Assembly: GCA_910584495.1 (NCBI GenBank)
Contig: CAJUAR010000028.1
Location: forward strand, 1-32,200
Direction: 5' to 3'
DNA: 32,200 nt
DNA from: an uncultured Muribaculaceae bacterium
GTDB lineage: Bacteria > Bacteroidota > Bacteroidia > Bacteroidales > Muribaculaceae
The stretch's first letter is position 1. Every line of letters starts with the position of its first letter. Both the position numbers and the translations under genes were made by a program. Under the pieces are notes generated by a model. It made no database searches and had not been told where the DNA came from. It saw nothing but the letters and a program-made list of their open reading frames with translations. This document shows positions 17,619-25,697 of the stretch, in pieces.

Positions 17619-20057
17619 TTATCGTATCTGGATTTTTGTCGCAGTTGAGCCTTGTCGGCGTATATAAATGCCCGGAGCGAGGCTCTCGGCACTGTCGCTC
17701 AATTTCACACCTTGCAGGTTGAAGTACTCGGCAGTTGCTTCCGATGGTTCGACAGATACTGATTCTACTCCTGATTTGTCGACAATGCGGAACAGTGAGC
17801 CTTCGCCAACTTCATAAAGATTGCCGTTTCGTTCGTATGCAAAGTTGACGAGGTACATTGTGTCCTTGCTTGCGCCGGGGAGGCTGACTGTCTTTTCGAA
17901 AGTGTTCATTGCAAATTCCTCGGTTTCAAATACTGGGGTGCCGACAAAAATCACACTTCCGAAAGCTCCCGGTTCGGTCTTGATTTCTTGATAGATGGTG
18001 AAGTAGAGCCAGTTGGCAAGTATGCCGCCGAGAAGTTGGTAGTCGACAGCTATTTCGATGTTGTTTTTGTCTTCAACCTGGTAGACACTGCGATATGCGC
18101 CTAAGTAGAACTCGTTTTCAATCTGTGCGTTGACGATTTCGGGCGATGATGCTGTTTCCAGGACAGGTGCTTCCGGCGTGGTTTTGAGAACTACATCCTG
18201 TGCAAAAACGTCGGTGTAGTACACTCCGTCTTGTTCGTTGTAGAAAGAGAATACGAGGTCGACGTCGCTGATGCCGAAAGCTCCCTGTTTGAATTGAGCC
18301 AGGTCGGTAACCCATTCGCGTGTAACGCTTTCTCCGGGTTGGAGAGTGAGGAAAATGCTCTCGCCCTGGAAGCACGGTTGTGTCTGGCCTTTGATGAAGA
18401 ATACGGGGGCAAAACCACCGGTATACTCAATGTCGCAGGGGTTTGAGATTGTGGCACTCACTTTTATGGGGCATCGATAGTAGAGGCCTGAGAGCAGTTC
18501 GCCGCTGTCCAGACGGAGTGTTGCCTGTTCATAGGCTGAAACGGAATAGTCGCTACCGCTGCGAGTAACAATAACGTAGTTATAGTGGCCATACTGAGTG
18601 TTTACGGGCACCCATTCGTCGGTGTCTTTGAAACGTGTTGCAAGAGTCACTTTGTATTTCCCGTCGGGCAGGTCAAGCCAATGGAGGCTGAAACGCAACT
18701 TTGTTTGTGCATAGTAGTAGTTGGGGCGGATAGTGATGTACGAACTGGAAATTTCGTAGGTCTTGGGGCTTGCCGATGCATCGTCGAGCGATTCGGCAAT
18801 CACTCCGAAGCGGAAGCTGACACTTTCGTCGTTGTTGTTAGACCAGCGTGCGGGATTGCTGCCGTAGAGACTCAGTGTCAGGTATGTTCCGTCCATTTCG
18901 CCTTCGAGGGAGCCATACTGGGTGATGGCAAGTTTAGATTCTTTCACTGTGCCTTTGTTTGGCTGAACGCCGAGGACTGCATCTTGATTGAAGTTGTAAC
19001 CACCACCGGCACCGCCGCCGGAGCCAAGCTGGCCGGGATTGAGAGCATCGAGCGAGAAGTAGCCGTCGGACATGCCGCTCCAGCCCCAGTTGAAGTGGAA
19101 ATATCCTTTGCCGTCGTAGCCGTCGCACACAAATTCATGACCGCCGCCCAGTTCGGATGAACCTCCGTACGGAATAGGACCAACGTTTTTGAGGTTGTCA
19201 AAAATCAGTTTCTGCCATTCTGTGCTGGAATATTGCGAGCGGAGTACATACTTCATGCCGGGGTCGTAGTCGAAATATTCCTCGAGTGCGGGAGCAATGT
19301 CGATGGCGTATGCTCCCGACGCTTCTGTGTCGTAACTCATCTTGCAGGCATAGCCCACTGCCTTCATTAGATATGCAACGGCAGTATCTTGTTCGGCAGT
19401 ATAGGTATCAGTGTAGGACGGAAGCATGTTGTCCCAATCGAAGGGTTCTTTTGAGAAATCGAGCGACAGCAATTTGCCCAAGGCACGGGAGGTGTAGCTG
19501 ATTTTTCCACGGCCGCATTCGGGATAGTTCCAGTATTTCATCACTTGTGCAACTGCAGTTGCCAAGCAGCCGGTTAAGGTTCGTTTGCCGGATTTGAGGG
19601 GGCAGAGATTGTTGTAGGGTGTCTGCTGGTCCCATGTTGTTTTGAGCATTGGCTCTATCACTTCGTCGGAAACAGCCAGGGGCTTGGCGGCTGCCTGGAG
19701 GCCGTTGGATGCCGCATATTCGATTTGTTCGGCATACTTGTCGAGCCACCATTGAAGCTGAGGTGGCATGTCGGCGGGATCAATCGAGCCGGAATCGGAG
19801 TAGCCGAGCACGGGGATTGCCGTGTCGTCGGCACTAAGAATCAAATAGCCTGCTGTGCCTTTGTCGAAAAGGTAGACGGCAGGAGTGCCCGAATTGGTTT
19901 TGAATGTATGTATCAGCTGTGGTTTGGCATTGAGAGCAGGGGCTTGGCGTACTCCCGACGTTGCCAGACGGTCGAGTGCTTCCTCGGGGGTGAGCTGTTT
20001 GGCGTTGACGCACATTGCGGCAATCAGTGCCAAAGAGGATAAAATTAGTTTTTTCAT
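17619..20057 (-). CDS. Secreted C10-family (streptopain-like) cysteine protease with sorting-type tail
   Basis: 812 aa, about twice the length of streptopain. A signal peptide ends near residue 19 (CVNA). A Spi/propeptide-type domain follows (about 20-125: YLILSADDTAIPVLGYSD). In the papain-like catalytic domain the nucleophile is C164 in LTGCLATAVAQVMKYW and the general base H307 in GGGHEFVCDGYDGKGYFHFNWGWSG; both agree with the C10 signatures, so it should be active after propeptide removal. About 430 residues of beta-rich, probably Ig-like domains come next. The last 35 residues (YFNLQGVKLSDSAESL, APGIYI) look like a C-terminal sorting or secretion tail. The start overlaps the stop of the 669-aa gene (TAATG). 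Substrates unknown; host proteins or dietary protein are possible. Confidence 0.93.
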   Translation of the reverse strand: MKKLILSSLALIAAMCVNAKQLTPEEALDRLATSGVRQAPALNAKPQLIHTFKTNSGTPAVYLFDKGTAGYLILSADDTAIPVLGYSDSGSIDPADMPPQLQWWLDKYAEQIEYAASNGLQAAAKPLAVSDEVIEPMLKTTWDQQTPYNNLCPLKSGKRTLTGCLATAVAQVMKYWNYPECGRGKISYTSRALGKLLSLDFSKEPFDWDNMLPSYTDTYTAEQDTAVAYLMKAVGYACKMSYDTEASGAYAIDIAPALEEYFDYDPGMKYVLRSQYSSTEWQKLIFDNLKNVGPIPYGGSSELGGGHEFVCDGYDGKGYFHFNWGWSGMSDGYFSLDALNPGQLGSGGGAGGGYNFNQDAVLGVQPNKGTVKESKLAITQYGSLEGEMDGTYLTLSLYGSNPARWSNNNDESVSFRFGVIAESLDDASASPKTYEISSSYITIRPNYYYAQTKLRFSLHWLDLPDGKYKVTLATRFKDTDEWVPVNTQYGHYNYVIVTRSGSDYSVSAYEQATLRLDSGELLSGLYYRCPIKVSATISNPCDIEYTGGFAPVFFIKGQTQPCFQGESIFLTLQPGESVTREWVTDLAQFKQGAFGISDVDLVFSFYNEQDGVYYTDVFAQDVVLKTTPEAPVLETASSPEIVNAQIENEFYLGAYRSVYQVEDKNNIEIAVDYQLLGGILANWLYFTIYQEIKTEPGAFGSVIFVGTPVFETEEFAMNTFEKTVSLPGASKDTMYLVNFAYERNGNLYEVGEGSLFRIVDKSGVESVSVEPSEATAEYFNLQGVKLSDSAESLAPGIYIRRQGSTATKIQIR

Positions 20058-22066
20058 TATTTTAGAATCACTTTAGTGCCGTTGATAATGTAAATGCCCC
20101 TTGCAAGTTTGGCGAGCTTGTCGGCTGTGGCATTTTTCAGGAGAACCATGCCGGATAGAGATACTACTGTATAACGGTCGTCGGGCGTAGCGGGTATGCC
20201 GGCAACAGATGCTGTGGCTGTGAGGATGACATTCACCGGTTCTTTGCCTGCTGTAAATTCGAATACTCCGTTTTCCGGCACAGTCACATATTCGTTGTCG
20301 ATTTTGATATAGGTGCCATTGGCGGGGGTGATTGCTACATGTGTGCTGCCTATGCCTTTTATTTGGTCGGGGCGCGACTGGCGGCAGATTTTGTCTGTTA
20401 TAATTTCGGCCGACACGTTGCCGTCGTAGATGAAGTTTATCTCTGCGGCAGCCGGTGCACGTCGAGCCACAAAGATTTTGAGCGATGCGCTGTCGGTAAG
20501 AGTGGTATTGAACACTCCGGGAGTGTCGGAGAGCTCGTTGACGCGTTTGCCGTTGTTGTATACAAAGAGCATGTCGTCGCTGTCGCCGTCAATCTTGCGT
20601 GTTTTGAAGATGGAATGATAGTCGGGGTCGAACATAATTTCGTTATATCCCGGCACGAGGCTGCTTGTCTGGCCTTCAAATGCTTGGTTGTGAGTGCCTG
20701 TTTTGTCGGTGGCTGTGAGAACGGCTGTGTTTTCGGGACCTTCGTAGTAGACTACTGCGCGTGCCGTGTTTTCTATCCTGCGTATGTCGAGCCACAGAGG
20801 GGCTTCGGTGGCTGTCACTGCGCCGTTTGCAAAGTAGTACGAAGGGTCGTCAGGATTGCAGAGGTAGGCTTTTTCTGCATAGAATCCGTCTTTGACCGTC
20901 CAGAAGAATTTCGGGTTCTTGCCGGGAACGGTGAAGGTGTATTTTTTTGCCGTGCCTGCTTTTATCACTTGGGCCGGTTTTGTGGCGAGAACGACATCTT
21001 CGGTGAGTTCTTCGCCTTGTCCGAGTTCGTAGACCGTGGCATTTTCATCGTAGGAATCGGTGAAGACAACGGCATCTTCGATGTTGAGGTAGACAGCCAC
21101 CGGCACGTCGGTGTATGTTTTCGCTGTAGCAGTGATGGAGAATTTGGTGTCTTCGTTAATAATTACTTTTGCCGAGCCCGATTCGCTGTCGAAGTCTACT
21201 GGTGCATTGTTGGCCATAAAAGATTCGATGTTGTAGTCTTCGTTGAAATTGAACGATAGGGCTTGGCCTTTTTCAATTTCGAGCTTCCAGTCTTTGGTTA
21301 GGTCTTCGGGCTTGATCCATGAGCTGTGTTGCCAGTCGCGAATCGACACGAGACATTCAGGCTCGTTGATGTCGATGGTTACGGTGCATGTTTCTACGGC
21401 TACCGAGGGGTCGCGGACGGCAATGGTTACGGTTTGGCCGTCTTCAAGGTTTTTGACGCTGTAGTAGGGATAGAATTTGCTGTCCGATTCAATGGTCTGT
21501 CCGTCGCGGCTCACACTATAGAACGATTTTCCCGAGAAATTGGCATTTCGGTTGATGGTGAGCATATTGTCGTATTGCGACAAGGCAATCTGCTGTTTGC
21601 CGTTTACAAGGCTGAGCACTGTGTTTGTCGACTTCTTTGCATCATTGCCGTTTTCGAGCTTTGCAAGCATATAATCGGCACCATTGAGAACTTCGATGGT
21701 TATATGTTTGTCGTATACGAGTTTTTCGGTGCTGACATTGAATGTTTTGCCGTTGTTCGAATCGTAGCCTCCGATGTAGAAGAAACTTCCACGCTCGGCA
21801 TTGTTGCCTATATTGACCGCTGTTCCGTCTTTGTCGACAGAGATGAAAATATAGCCTTTGGCCGGCAGAAAGACATATTCGGTCTTTTCAGTGATGGTGA
21901 AGCTTGTCTGGTCGGGTGCAAGTTCTACGGCTACGAAGTTGGAAATGGTTCCGCAGCCTATTATCATGGCCCCGGGATTATCCCACTTGACAGTCACGCT
22001 ATAGTTCTGGGCCGCGGCGGAAATGGCTGCGGCTAACAAAAGCAAAATGGTATAGAGTTTTTTCAT
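20057..22066 (-). CDS. Unrecognised secreted beta-rich protein coupled to the C10 protease
   Basis: 669 aa; no family recognised. A signal peptide is clear (MKKLYTILLLLAAAISAAAQ). The body is beta-strand-rich, with recurring stretches such as TVTIDINEPE, KFSITATAKTYTDVPVAVYL and SASLKIFVARRAPA that suggest several Ig-like or beta-sandwich modules of about 90 residues. The C-terminus YTVVSLSGMVLLKN, then LARGIYIINGTKVILK, has the same layout as the tails of the two flanking secreted proteins. Its stop codon shares one base with the protease start (TAATG), so the two are probably made in fixed ratio. It could be an adhesin, a chaperone or an inhibitor of the protease; the sequence does not decide. 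Confidence 0.85.
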   Translation of the reverse strand: MKKLYTILLLLAAAISAAAQNYSVTVKWDNPGAMIIGCGTISNFVAVELAPDQTSFTITEKTEYVFLPAKGYIFISVDKDGTAVNIGNNAERGSFFYIGGYDSNNGKTFNVSTEKLVYDKHITIEVLNGADYMLAKLENGNDAKKSTNTVLSLVNGKQQIALSQYDNMLTINRNANFSGKSFYSVSRDGQTIESDSKFYPYYSVKNLEDGQTVTIAVRDPSVAVETCTVTIDINEPECLVSIRDWQHSSWIKPEDLTKDWKLEIEKGQALSFNFNEDYNIESFMANNAPVDFDSESGSAKVIINEDTKFSITATAKTYTDVPVAVYLNIEDAVVFTDSYDENATVYELGQGEELTEDVVLATKPAQVIKAGTAKKYTFTVPGKNPKFFWTVKDGFYAEKAYLCNPDDPSYYFANGAVTATEAPLWLDIRRIENTARAVVYYEGPENTAVLTATDKTGTHNQAFEGQTSSLVPGYNEIMFDPDYHSIFKTRKIDGDSDDMLFVYNNGKRVNELSDTPGVFNTTLTDSASLKIFVARRAPAAAEINFIYDGNVSAEIITDKICRQSRPDQIKGIGSTHVAITPANGTYIKIDNEYVTVPENGVFEFTAGKEPVNVILTATASVAGIPATPDDRYTVVSLSGMVLLKNATADKLAKLARGIYIINGTKVILK

Positions 22067-22087
22067 GTCTGGAAATAGAATAAAACG

Positions 22088-22113
22088 CGGACCCGGTTTT
22101 TGAGCCGGGTCCG
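22088..22113 (-). terminator. Hairpin between the two secreted-protein genes
   Basis: A perfect 9-bp GC-rich stem CGGACCCGG/CCGGGTCCG with an 8-nt loop. It sits 10 nt after the stop at 22124 and 21 nt before the next start at 22066. On the minus strand it is followed after a few bases by TTTTA. It should terminate or attenuate transcription entering the 669-aa/C10 pair. Confidence 0.75.
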
Positions 22114-22123
22114 GCAGGGTTAT

Positions 22124-24337
22124 TTATTTTACAAAGAATTTGAGCGAAGCTCCTGCGGCGCGTGCAATGTAGACACCTGTGGCAAGACCGCTGACCGACA
22201 GACGCCCGGTGGCCCGCGATACGAGGGCTCCCTGCACGTTGAAGAGGCTGATTTCCTCACCCGGAGCGACGATGTCGCTGCCATCGACAGCAAGAGTATT
22301 GCCGGTGGCTGTAACAACCGATCCTACGCCCGATGCTTTGTCCAGAGGCAGGTCGTAGTGCACGTGCGAGAAAATTTCCTGGTTTTCTACATCCTTTTTG
22401 AAGGTTACAACGAGCTTGTTGTTGCCGTCGTTTCCAATCACAGGGTAGATGTTGGCAAGATTGCCGTGAGTTTCATCGGGCTTTATATTGAGGAGCGTCT
22501 CTCCCTGTGGATTTTCGGGAGTGATGGCCTGAAGAATGAGAAGTTCTTCCTGCAGCGATTCGTCGTTGCCGTTGCTGCGCTTGACCAGCATCATATATTC
22601 GCGGTTTGAATCGGAATGAAAGAATGTGGGGTCGAGGGCTTCGCCGGTAATATAGCACTGTGCATACTGGATTCCTTGTCCCATGTTCATTTCGTCGGTG
22701 GCGATGTATGTGCCGTCTTTCGAGAAGCGGACCACACGCATGATATCGTTGTTGTTTTCGTCCATTGCGGGCACGCGGAGTTCCGAAACATATTCGTAGC
22801 TTCCGTCGGCTGTTGCCACACGGTCGAGATTGAGGGTCAGGTATTCGGGCTCGCCCATGCCGGTGTCGAGGAGATAGGACATCTCAAGCTCGGTTTTGCC
22901 TGTGCGGAGATTGATAAAATCGAACATATATTCGCCCGAATAGTCGATATAGACAAAGAGTTCCTGTGCGTCGCATCCTTTGATGTTGCTCATTGATATG
23001 TGGCCGTCGGCTTCTTCGAAAAGCGTCATGCGGCACGTTCCATCGGGGTTGTAGACATAGTAGGAATTGACATAGTTGTCCGATGATGGCAGGTAGTTTG
23101 CCTTGGTGATGAAAAATGCAGCTTTGCCCTCGGTGTCGTAGTCGGTGAAGTTCACATCCTCGCGGTATTTGAAGCTTCCCACCGAATAGAACGTCGAAAT
23201 CACATCGGCATTGTCGTCGAGGAGTGCCGGAATTTTTGTGGTCTGGATGTTTACGAGTTTGTCGGCGGTGGGTTCGAGGATTTCTATCACCAGGTTGTTG
23301 CCTTCGCGCTGTGTGGTTTCTTCATCGTAAGAATCGTAGCGGTTGAAGAAAGGTTGCTCGTAGTAGCTTGTTACAAACAAGGGCTTGCCGTTGTATATTC
23401 CCGAGAAGAAAAGCGGGGCATCTGACATATCGCCCGGAAGCTGTGCCAGAGGCAGTTTCTTTTCGAACACTTTCACCGGCTGGTTTGTGCCGGTCGGGGC
23501 TTTGGCATAGGTTTCGATATCGACGTAGTAGCTGAGGTATTTTTCCCAGAAGTTGACATAGATGTTGCCCAGATCGTCGTTTTCGTCTTTAGGCTCGTAG
23601 TCGTTGCCCTCGGTGATAAATGTCATGTAGACTTTCTCTTCCGTAGGTGTCGAGGCATTGAGGACATCGCCCAGAAGGGTGTCGTAGGTGGCAATAGGCA
23701 CATCGAAGCCGTCGTTTTTTTCGCCATCGACAGAGTAGACGCGTAGATAATTTTTGTTGACGTAGGCTTCGGTGTTCACCGTGAGGTTCACCATCACTTC
23801 GAATTTATCGTCATCGTTGAAAAAGTTCTTGGTGACGATAGGTGCCAGTTCGGCAAGAACCACGCGTACTTCGCCGGGAGCATATTCGTATTTGTCGGAA
23901 ATTGAGCCTACAAACTCCATCTTGTCGTTATAGATGTCGAATGTGTAGGTCTGGAGTATGTATTCGGTGTAATGGACGAATTCGCTCTCGTGGACAATTT
24001 TTTCGTAGGTGTTATGAGCATAGTAGAACCATAGCGAGCCGTCCGGTGCGTCGAGGTCGCCGAGGTAGTTCATGTCTGTGGCTTCGAACGAAGGCTTGTA
24101 ATCGTTCGTGACGGGGGCTTTTACCATCCTGCGGGCATCCATGCGGGCCTGGAGGGTTTCTATTGTTTTCAGCCGGGAAGCATTTGCCGGTGTGGCGAAG
24201 GACGATTCGTGGTGCCGGGACTTGAGCATATAGTTCGTCAAGTCGGGTTTGATGGCACCGGGGGCGGCACATACTGGCATTGCAATGGAGCATGCCAGTG
24301 CCGCAATGGAGAGTTTGCGCTTCAAGTTGAGATTCAT
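22124..24337 (-). CDS. Unrecognised large secreted protein with sorting-type tail
   Basis: 737 aa; no family recognised. A signal peptide ends at about residue 24 (MPVCA). A prodomain-like basic segment follows (SRLKTIETLQARMDARRMVK). From about 80 to 650 the protein repeats strand-turn blocks rich in Tyr, Asp and Asn, for example LWFYYAHNTYEKIV, TFDIYNDKMEFVGSISDKYEY and VRFSKDGTYIATDEM, which could form a beta-propeller-like fold. The last 70 residues (ISLFNVQGALVSRATGRLSV, ATGVYIARAAGASLKFFVK) match the general layout of type A C-terminal sorting domains. It has its own promoter and a terminator-like hairpin behind it, so it is separable from the C10 pair though adjacent. Probably exported or surface-bound. 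Confidence 0.85.
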   Translation of the reverse strand: MNLNLKRKLSIAALACSIAMPVCAAPGAIKPDLTNYMLKSRHHESSFATPANASRLKTIETLQARMDARRMVKAPVTNDYKPSFEATDMNYLGDLDAPDGSLWFYYAHNTYEKIVHESEFVHYTEYILQTYTFDIYNDKMEFVGSISDKYEYAPGEVRVVLAELAPIVTKNFFNDDDKFEVMVNLTVNTEAYVNKNYLRVYSVDGEKNDGFDVPIATYDTLLGDVLNASTPTEEKVYMTFITEGNDYEPKDENDDLGNIYVNFWEKYLSYYVDIETYAKAPTGTNQPVKVFEKKLPLAQLPGDMSDAPLFFSGIYNGKPLFVTSYYEQPFFNRYDSYDEETTQREGNNLVIEILEPTADKLVNIQTTKIPALLDDNADVISTFYSVGSFKYREDVNFTDYDTEGKAAFFITKANYLPSSDNYVNSYYVYNPDGTCRMTLFEEADGHISMSNIKGCDAQELFVYIDYSGEYMFDFINLRTGKTELEMSYLLDTGMGEPEYLTLNLDRVATADGSYEYVSELRVPAMDENNNDIMRVVRFSKDGTYIATDEMNMGQGIQYAQCYITGEALDPTFFHSDSNREYMMLVKRSNGNDESLQEELLILQAITPENPQGETLLNIKPDETHGNLANIYPVIGNDGNNKLVVTFKKDVENQEIFSHVHYDLPLDKASGVGSVVTATGNTLAVDGSDIVAPGEEISLFNVQGALVSRATGRLSVSGLATGVYIARAAGASLKFFVK

Positions 24338-24376
24338 TCTATGATTGGTTTATTGTCGAACTAATGTTTCAATTTT

Positions 24377-24407
24377 CAAAATTACGCAAAATCTTGCGTC
24401 TGTGCAA
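24377..24407 (-). promoter_or_regulatory. Promoter of the 737-aa secreted protein gene
   Basis: On the minus strand TTG (24407-24405), 20 nt, TAATTTTG (24384-24377), a full consensus match. The leader to the ATG at 24337 would be about 33 nt. Its spacer coincides with a small hairpin that may end the upstream operon. Confidence 0.8.
24384..24399 (-). terminator. Small hairpin after the sigma-factor operon
   Basis: A 6-bp stem ACGCAA/TTGCGT with a 4-nt loop, followed on the minus strand by AATTTTG. It lies 20 nt past the stop of the last gene of the ileS run and would be a modest intrinsic terminator. It occupies the spacer of the next gene's promoter. Confidence 0.5.
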
Positions 24408-24419
24408 TATTTTAATTTT

Positions 24420-24980
24420 CTATATCGCAGATTTAAGCTCCGATTGAATTTTTCGGGCAAGGATGGTCTTGCGATGGATTTTGGTAAATCCTATGACACC
24501 TCCTGCAACAAGTCCGGTCCATGCTCCGGCAAGCAGCCAGATGTTGCCAGTGGAGTGAAAGTGCCACAGCAACAACGCAATCAGCACTACTGCAAAACTA
24601 AGGCTTGCAAAGGTAATGTTCCGTTGGCGGCGAAGAATAGATGCAGATATGGAAAGTGCGGTGACAACCGGTTGTGAGATGATGTTAAGCCCTGCCAAAT
24701 ATCTGGAGAAAGTAAAATTTACAAGCATCATGACTAAGCCGTAGAGGGCATAGAGAATAGCAAGCCATGTGGGAAAGTGGAAGTCGGCAACAAGAACGGG
24801 TGCAAAAATCGGCAGGATGAGGGAAATTATGGCTTGGGCGCGGTACTGGCGCACCAGGTGTCCCAACGCGCCATCGGCACGACGGCGGGCGGCAGCGCGG
24901 AATGTCTGATGGCTGTCCACTTCGCTATCGGCTTTTACGGTGGCGTGCTTCCACTGTCGTCTTAATTCTTCAAGTTCCAT
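24420..24980 (-). CDS. Four-helix membrane protein downstream of ECF sigma factor
   Basis: 186 aa, unrecognised. A charged cytoplasmic N-terminus (MELEELRRQWKHATVKADSE, to about residue 45) precedes four probable transmembrane helices, at about 48-66, 69-92, 124-142 and 146-165, and a basic tail. It begins 4 nt after the sigma-factor stop. That position and a soluble N-terminus plus membrane part are what an anti-sigma factor would show, but there is no zinc-binding HxxxCxxC motif, so this is only a hypothesis. It is the last gene of the ileS run. Confidence 0.85.
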   Translation of the reverse strand: MELEELRRQWKHATVKADSEVDSHQTFRAAARRRADGALGHLVRQYRAQAIISLILPIFAPVLVADFHFPTWLAILYALYGLVMMLVNFTFSRYLAGLNIISQPVVTALSISASILRRQRNITFASLSFAVVLIALLLWHFHSTGNIWLLAGAWTGLVAGGVIGFTKIHRKTILARKIQSELKSAI

Positions 24981-24984
24981 AATC

Positions 24985-25500
24985 TCATATTTTAAGGCCG
25001 CTTTTGGCAGCCATTGAGGAAAGTTTGTCTTTGATACGGTGTAGCTTCACTGCCACATTGTTGATTGTCAGACCGGTGATGCGAGCTATATCATCATAGG
25101 AGTTGTCGTCGAGCCAAAGGGTGACAATAGCCTTGTCCAAGGGGCCCAGGCGGGCAATGAGGGCCATGATGTTGCGGAAGTTTTCGGCACTTTCCGCCCC
25201 ACTGTCGTCGTTGGCCGGTTCTATGACAATGTCGTCGAGGCTAAGCGTCGCTGCCGTGTGTTTGTCGTTGCGGCGGTGCCACGAGATACATGTGTTGAGT
25301 GCTGTGCGGTAGATCCAGGTCGACATTTTGGCCTCGCCGCGAAAGCTGTCTATGCCCTGCCACAGGTTGATGAGTACTTCCTGATAGAGATCGTCAAATG
25401 ACGCTCCGGGGCCTTGGTAGAGAAAACATACTTTTGATATTACCGAACGGTGCTGCTCGGCAATCTCGTTGAAAAGTTGTTCTCTATCGCTTGCTTTCAT
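24985..25500 (-). CDS. ECF-type RNA polymerase sigma-70 factor
   Basis: 171 aa. It directs RNA polymerase to alternative promoters. Region 2 is clear from about residue 15 to 80 (DDLYQEVLINLWQGIDSFRG, MSTWIYRTALNTCISWHRR). An acidic linker (EPANDDSGAESAEN) follows, and region 4 spans about 115-163 (LGPLDKAIVTLWLDDNSYDD, then ITGLTINNVAVKLHRIKDKL). There is no region 1.1 or 3, as in ECF factors, and length is usual. The start overlaps the stop of the 66-aa gene (ATGA), so its translation is probably coupled. The target regulon cannot be read here; the following membrane protein may control it. Confidence 0.93.
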   Translation of the reverse strand: MKASDREQLFNEIAEQHRSVISKVCFLYQGPGASFDDLYQEVLINLWQGIDSFRGEAKMSTWIYRTALNTCISWHRRNDKHTAATLSLDDIVIEPANDDSGAESAENFRNIMALIARLGPLDKAIVTLWLDDNSYDDIARITGLTINNVAVKLHRIKDKLSSMAAKSGLKI

Positions 25501-25697
25501 TCAAAAACGAGGTGTGGACGAGGATGGCGGACCACTCGTATGGTGCCGCTGTAGAAAGATGTCGCCGGCAATTCCGTGCCGGCGAATGGCATGATGGTCA
25601 CTTCGTCGCCTTCGATGCTCACATAGCTCAGCGAGTAGTCGGTGTTGCCGTCAATCACCTTCAGTGCCAGCCAGCGGCTGTGGTTGCGATTGTTCAT
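25497..25697 (-). CDS. Small 66-aa hypothetical protein
   Basis: 66 aa, no family recognised. There is no signal peptide or membrane helix. It is predicted beta-rich (ALKVIDGNTDYSLSYVSIEG, DEVTIMPF, YSGTIRVVRHP). Support for a real gene comes from position: its ATG lies inside the last 47 nt of the DUF4296 gene and its TGA overlaps the sigma-factor ATG, so it fills an otherwise 150-nt gap in a tightly packed operon. The upstream gene's codons overlap its first 15, so conservation there is not independent. It could bind the sigma factor or simply couple translation. No Shine-Dalgarno is visible. Confidence 0.65.
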   Translation of the reverse strand: MNNRNHSRWLALKVIDGNTDYSLSYVSIEGDEVTIMPFAGTELPATSFYSGTIRVVRHPRPHLVFE

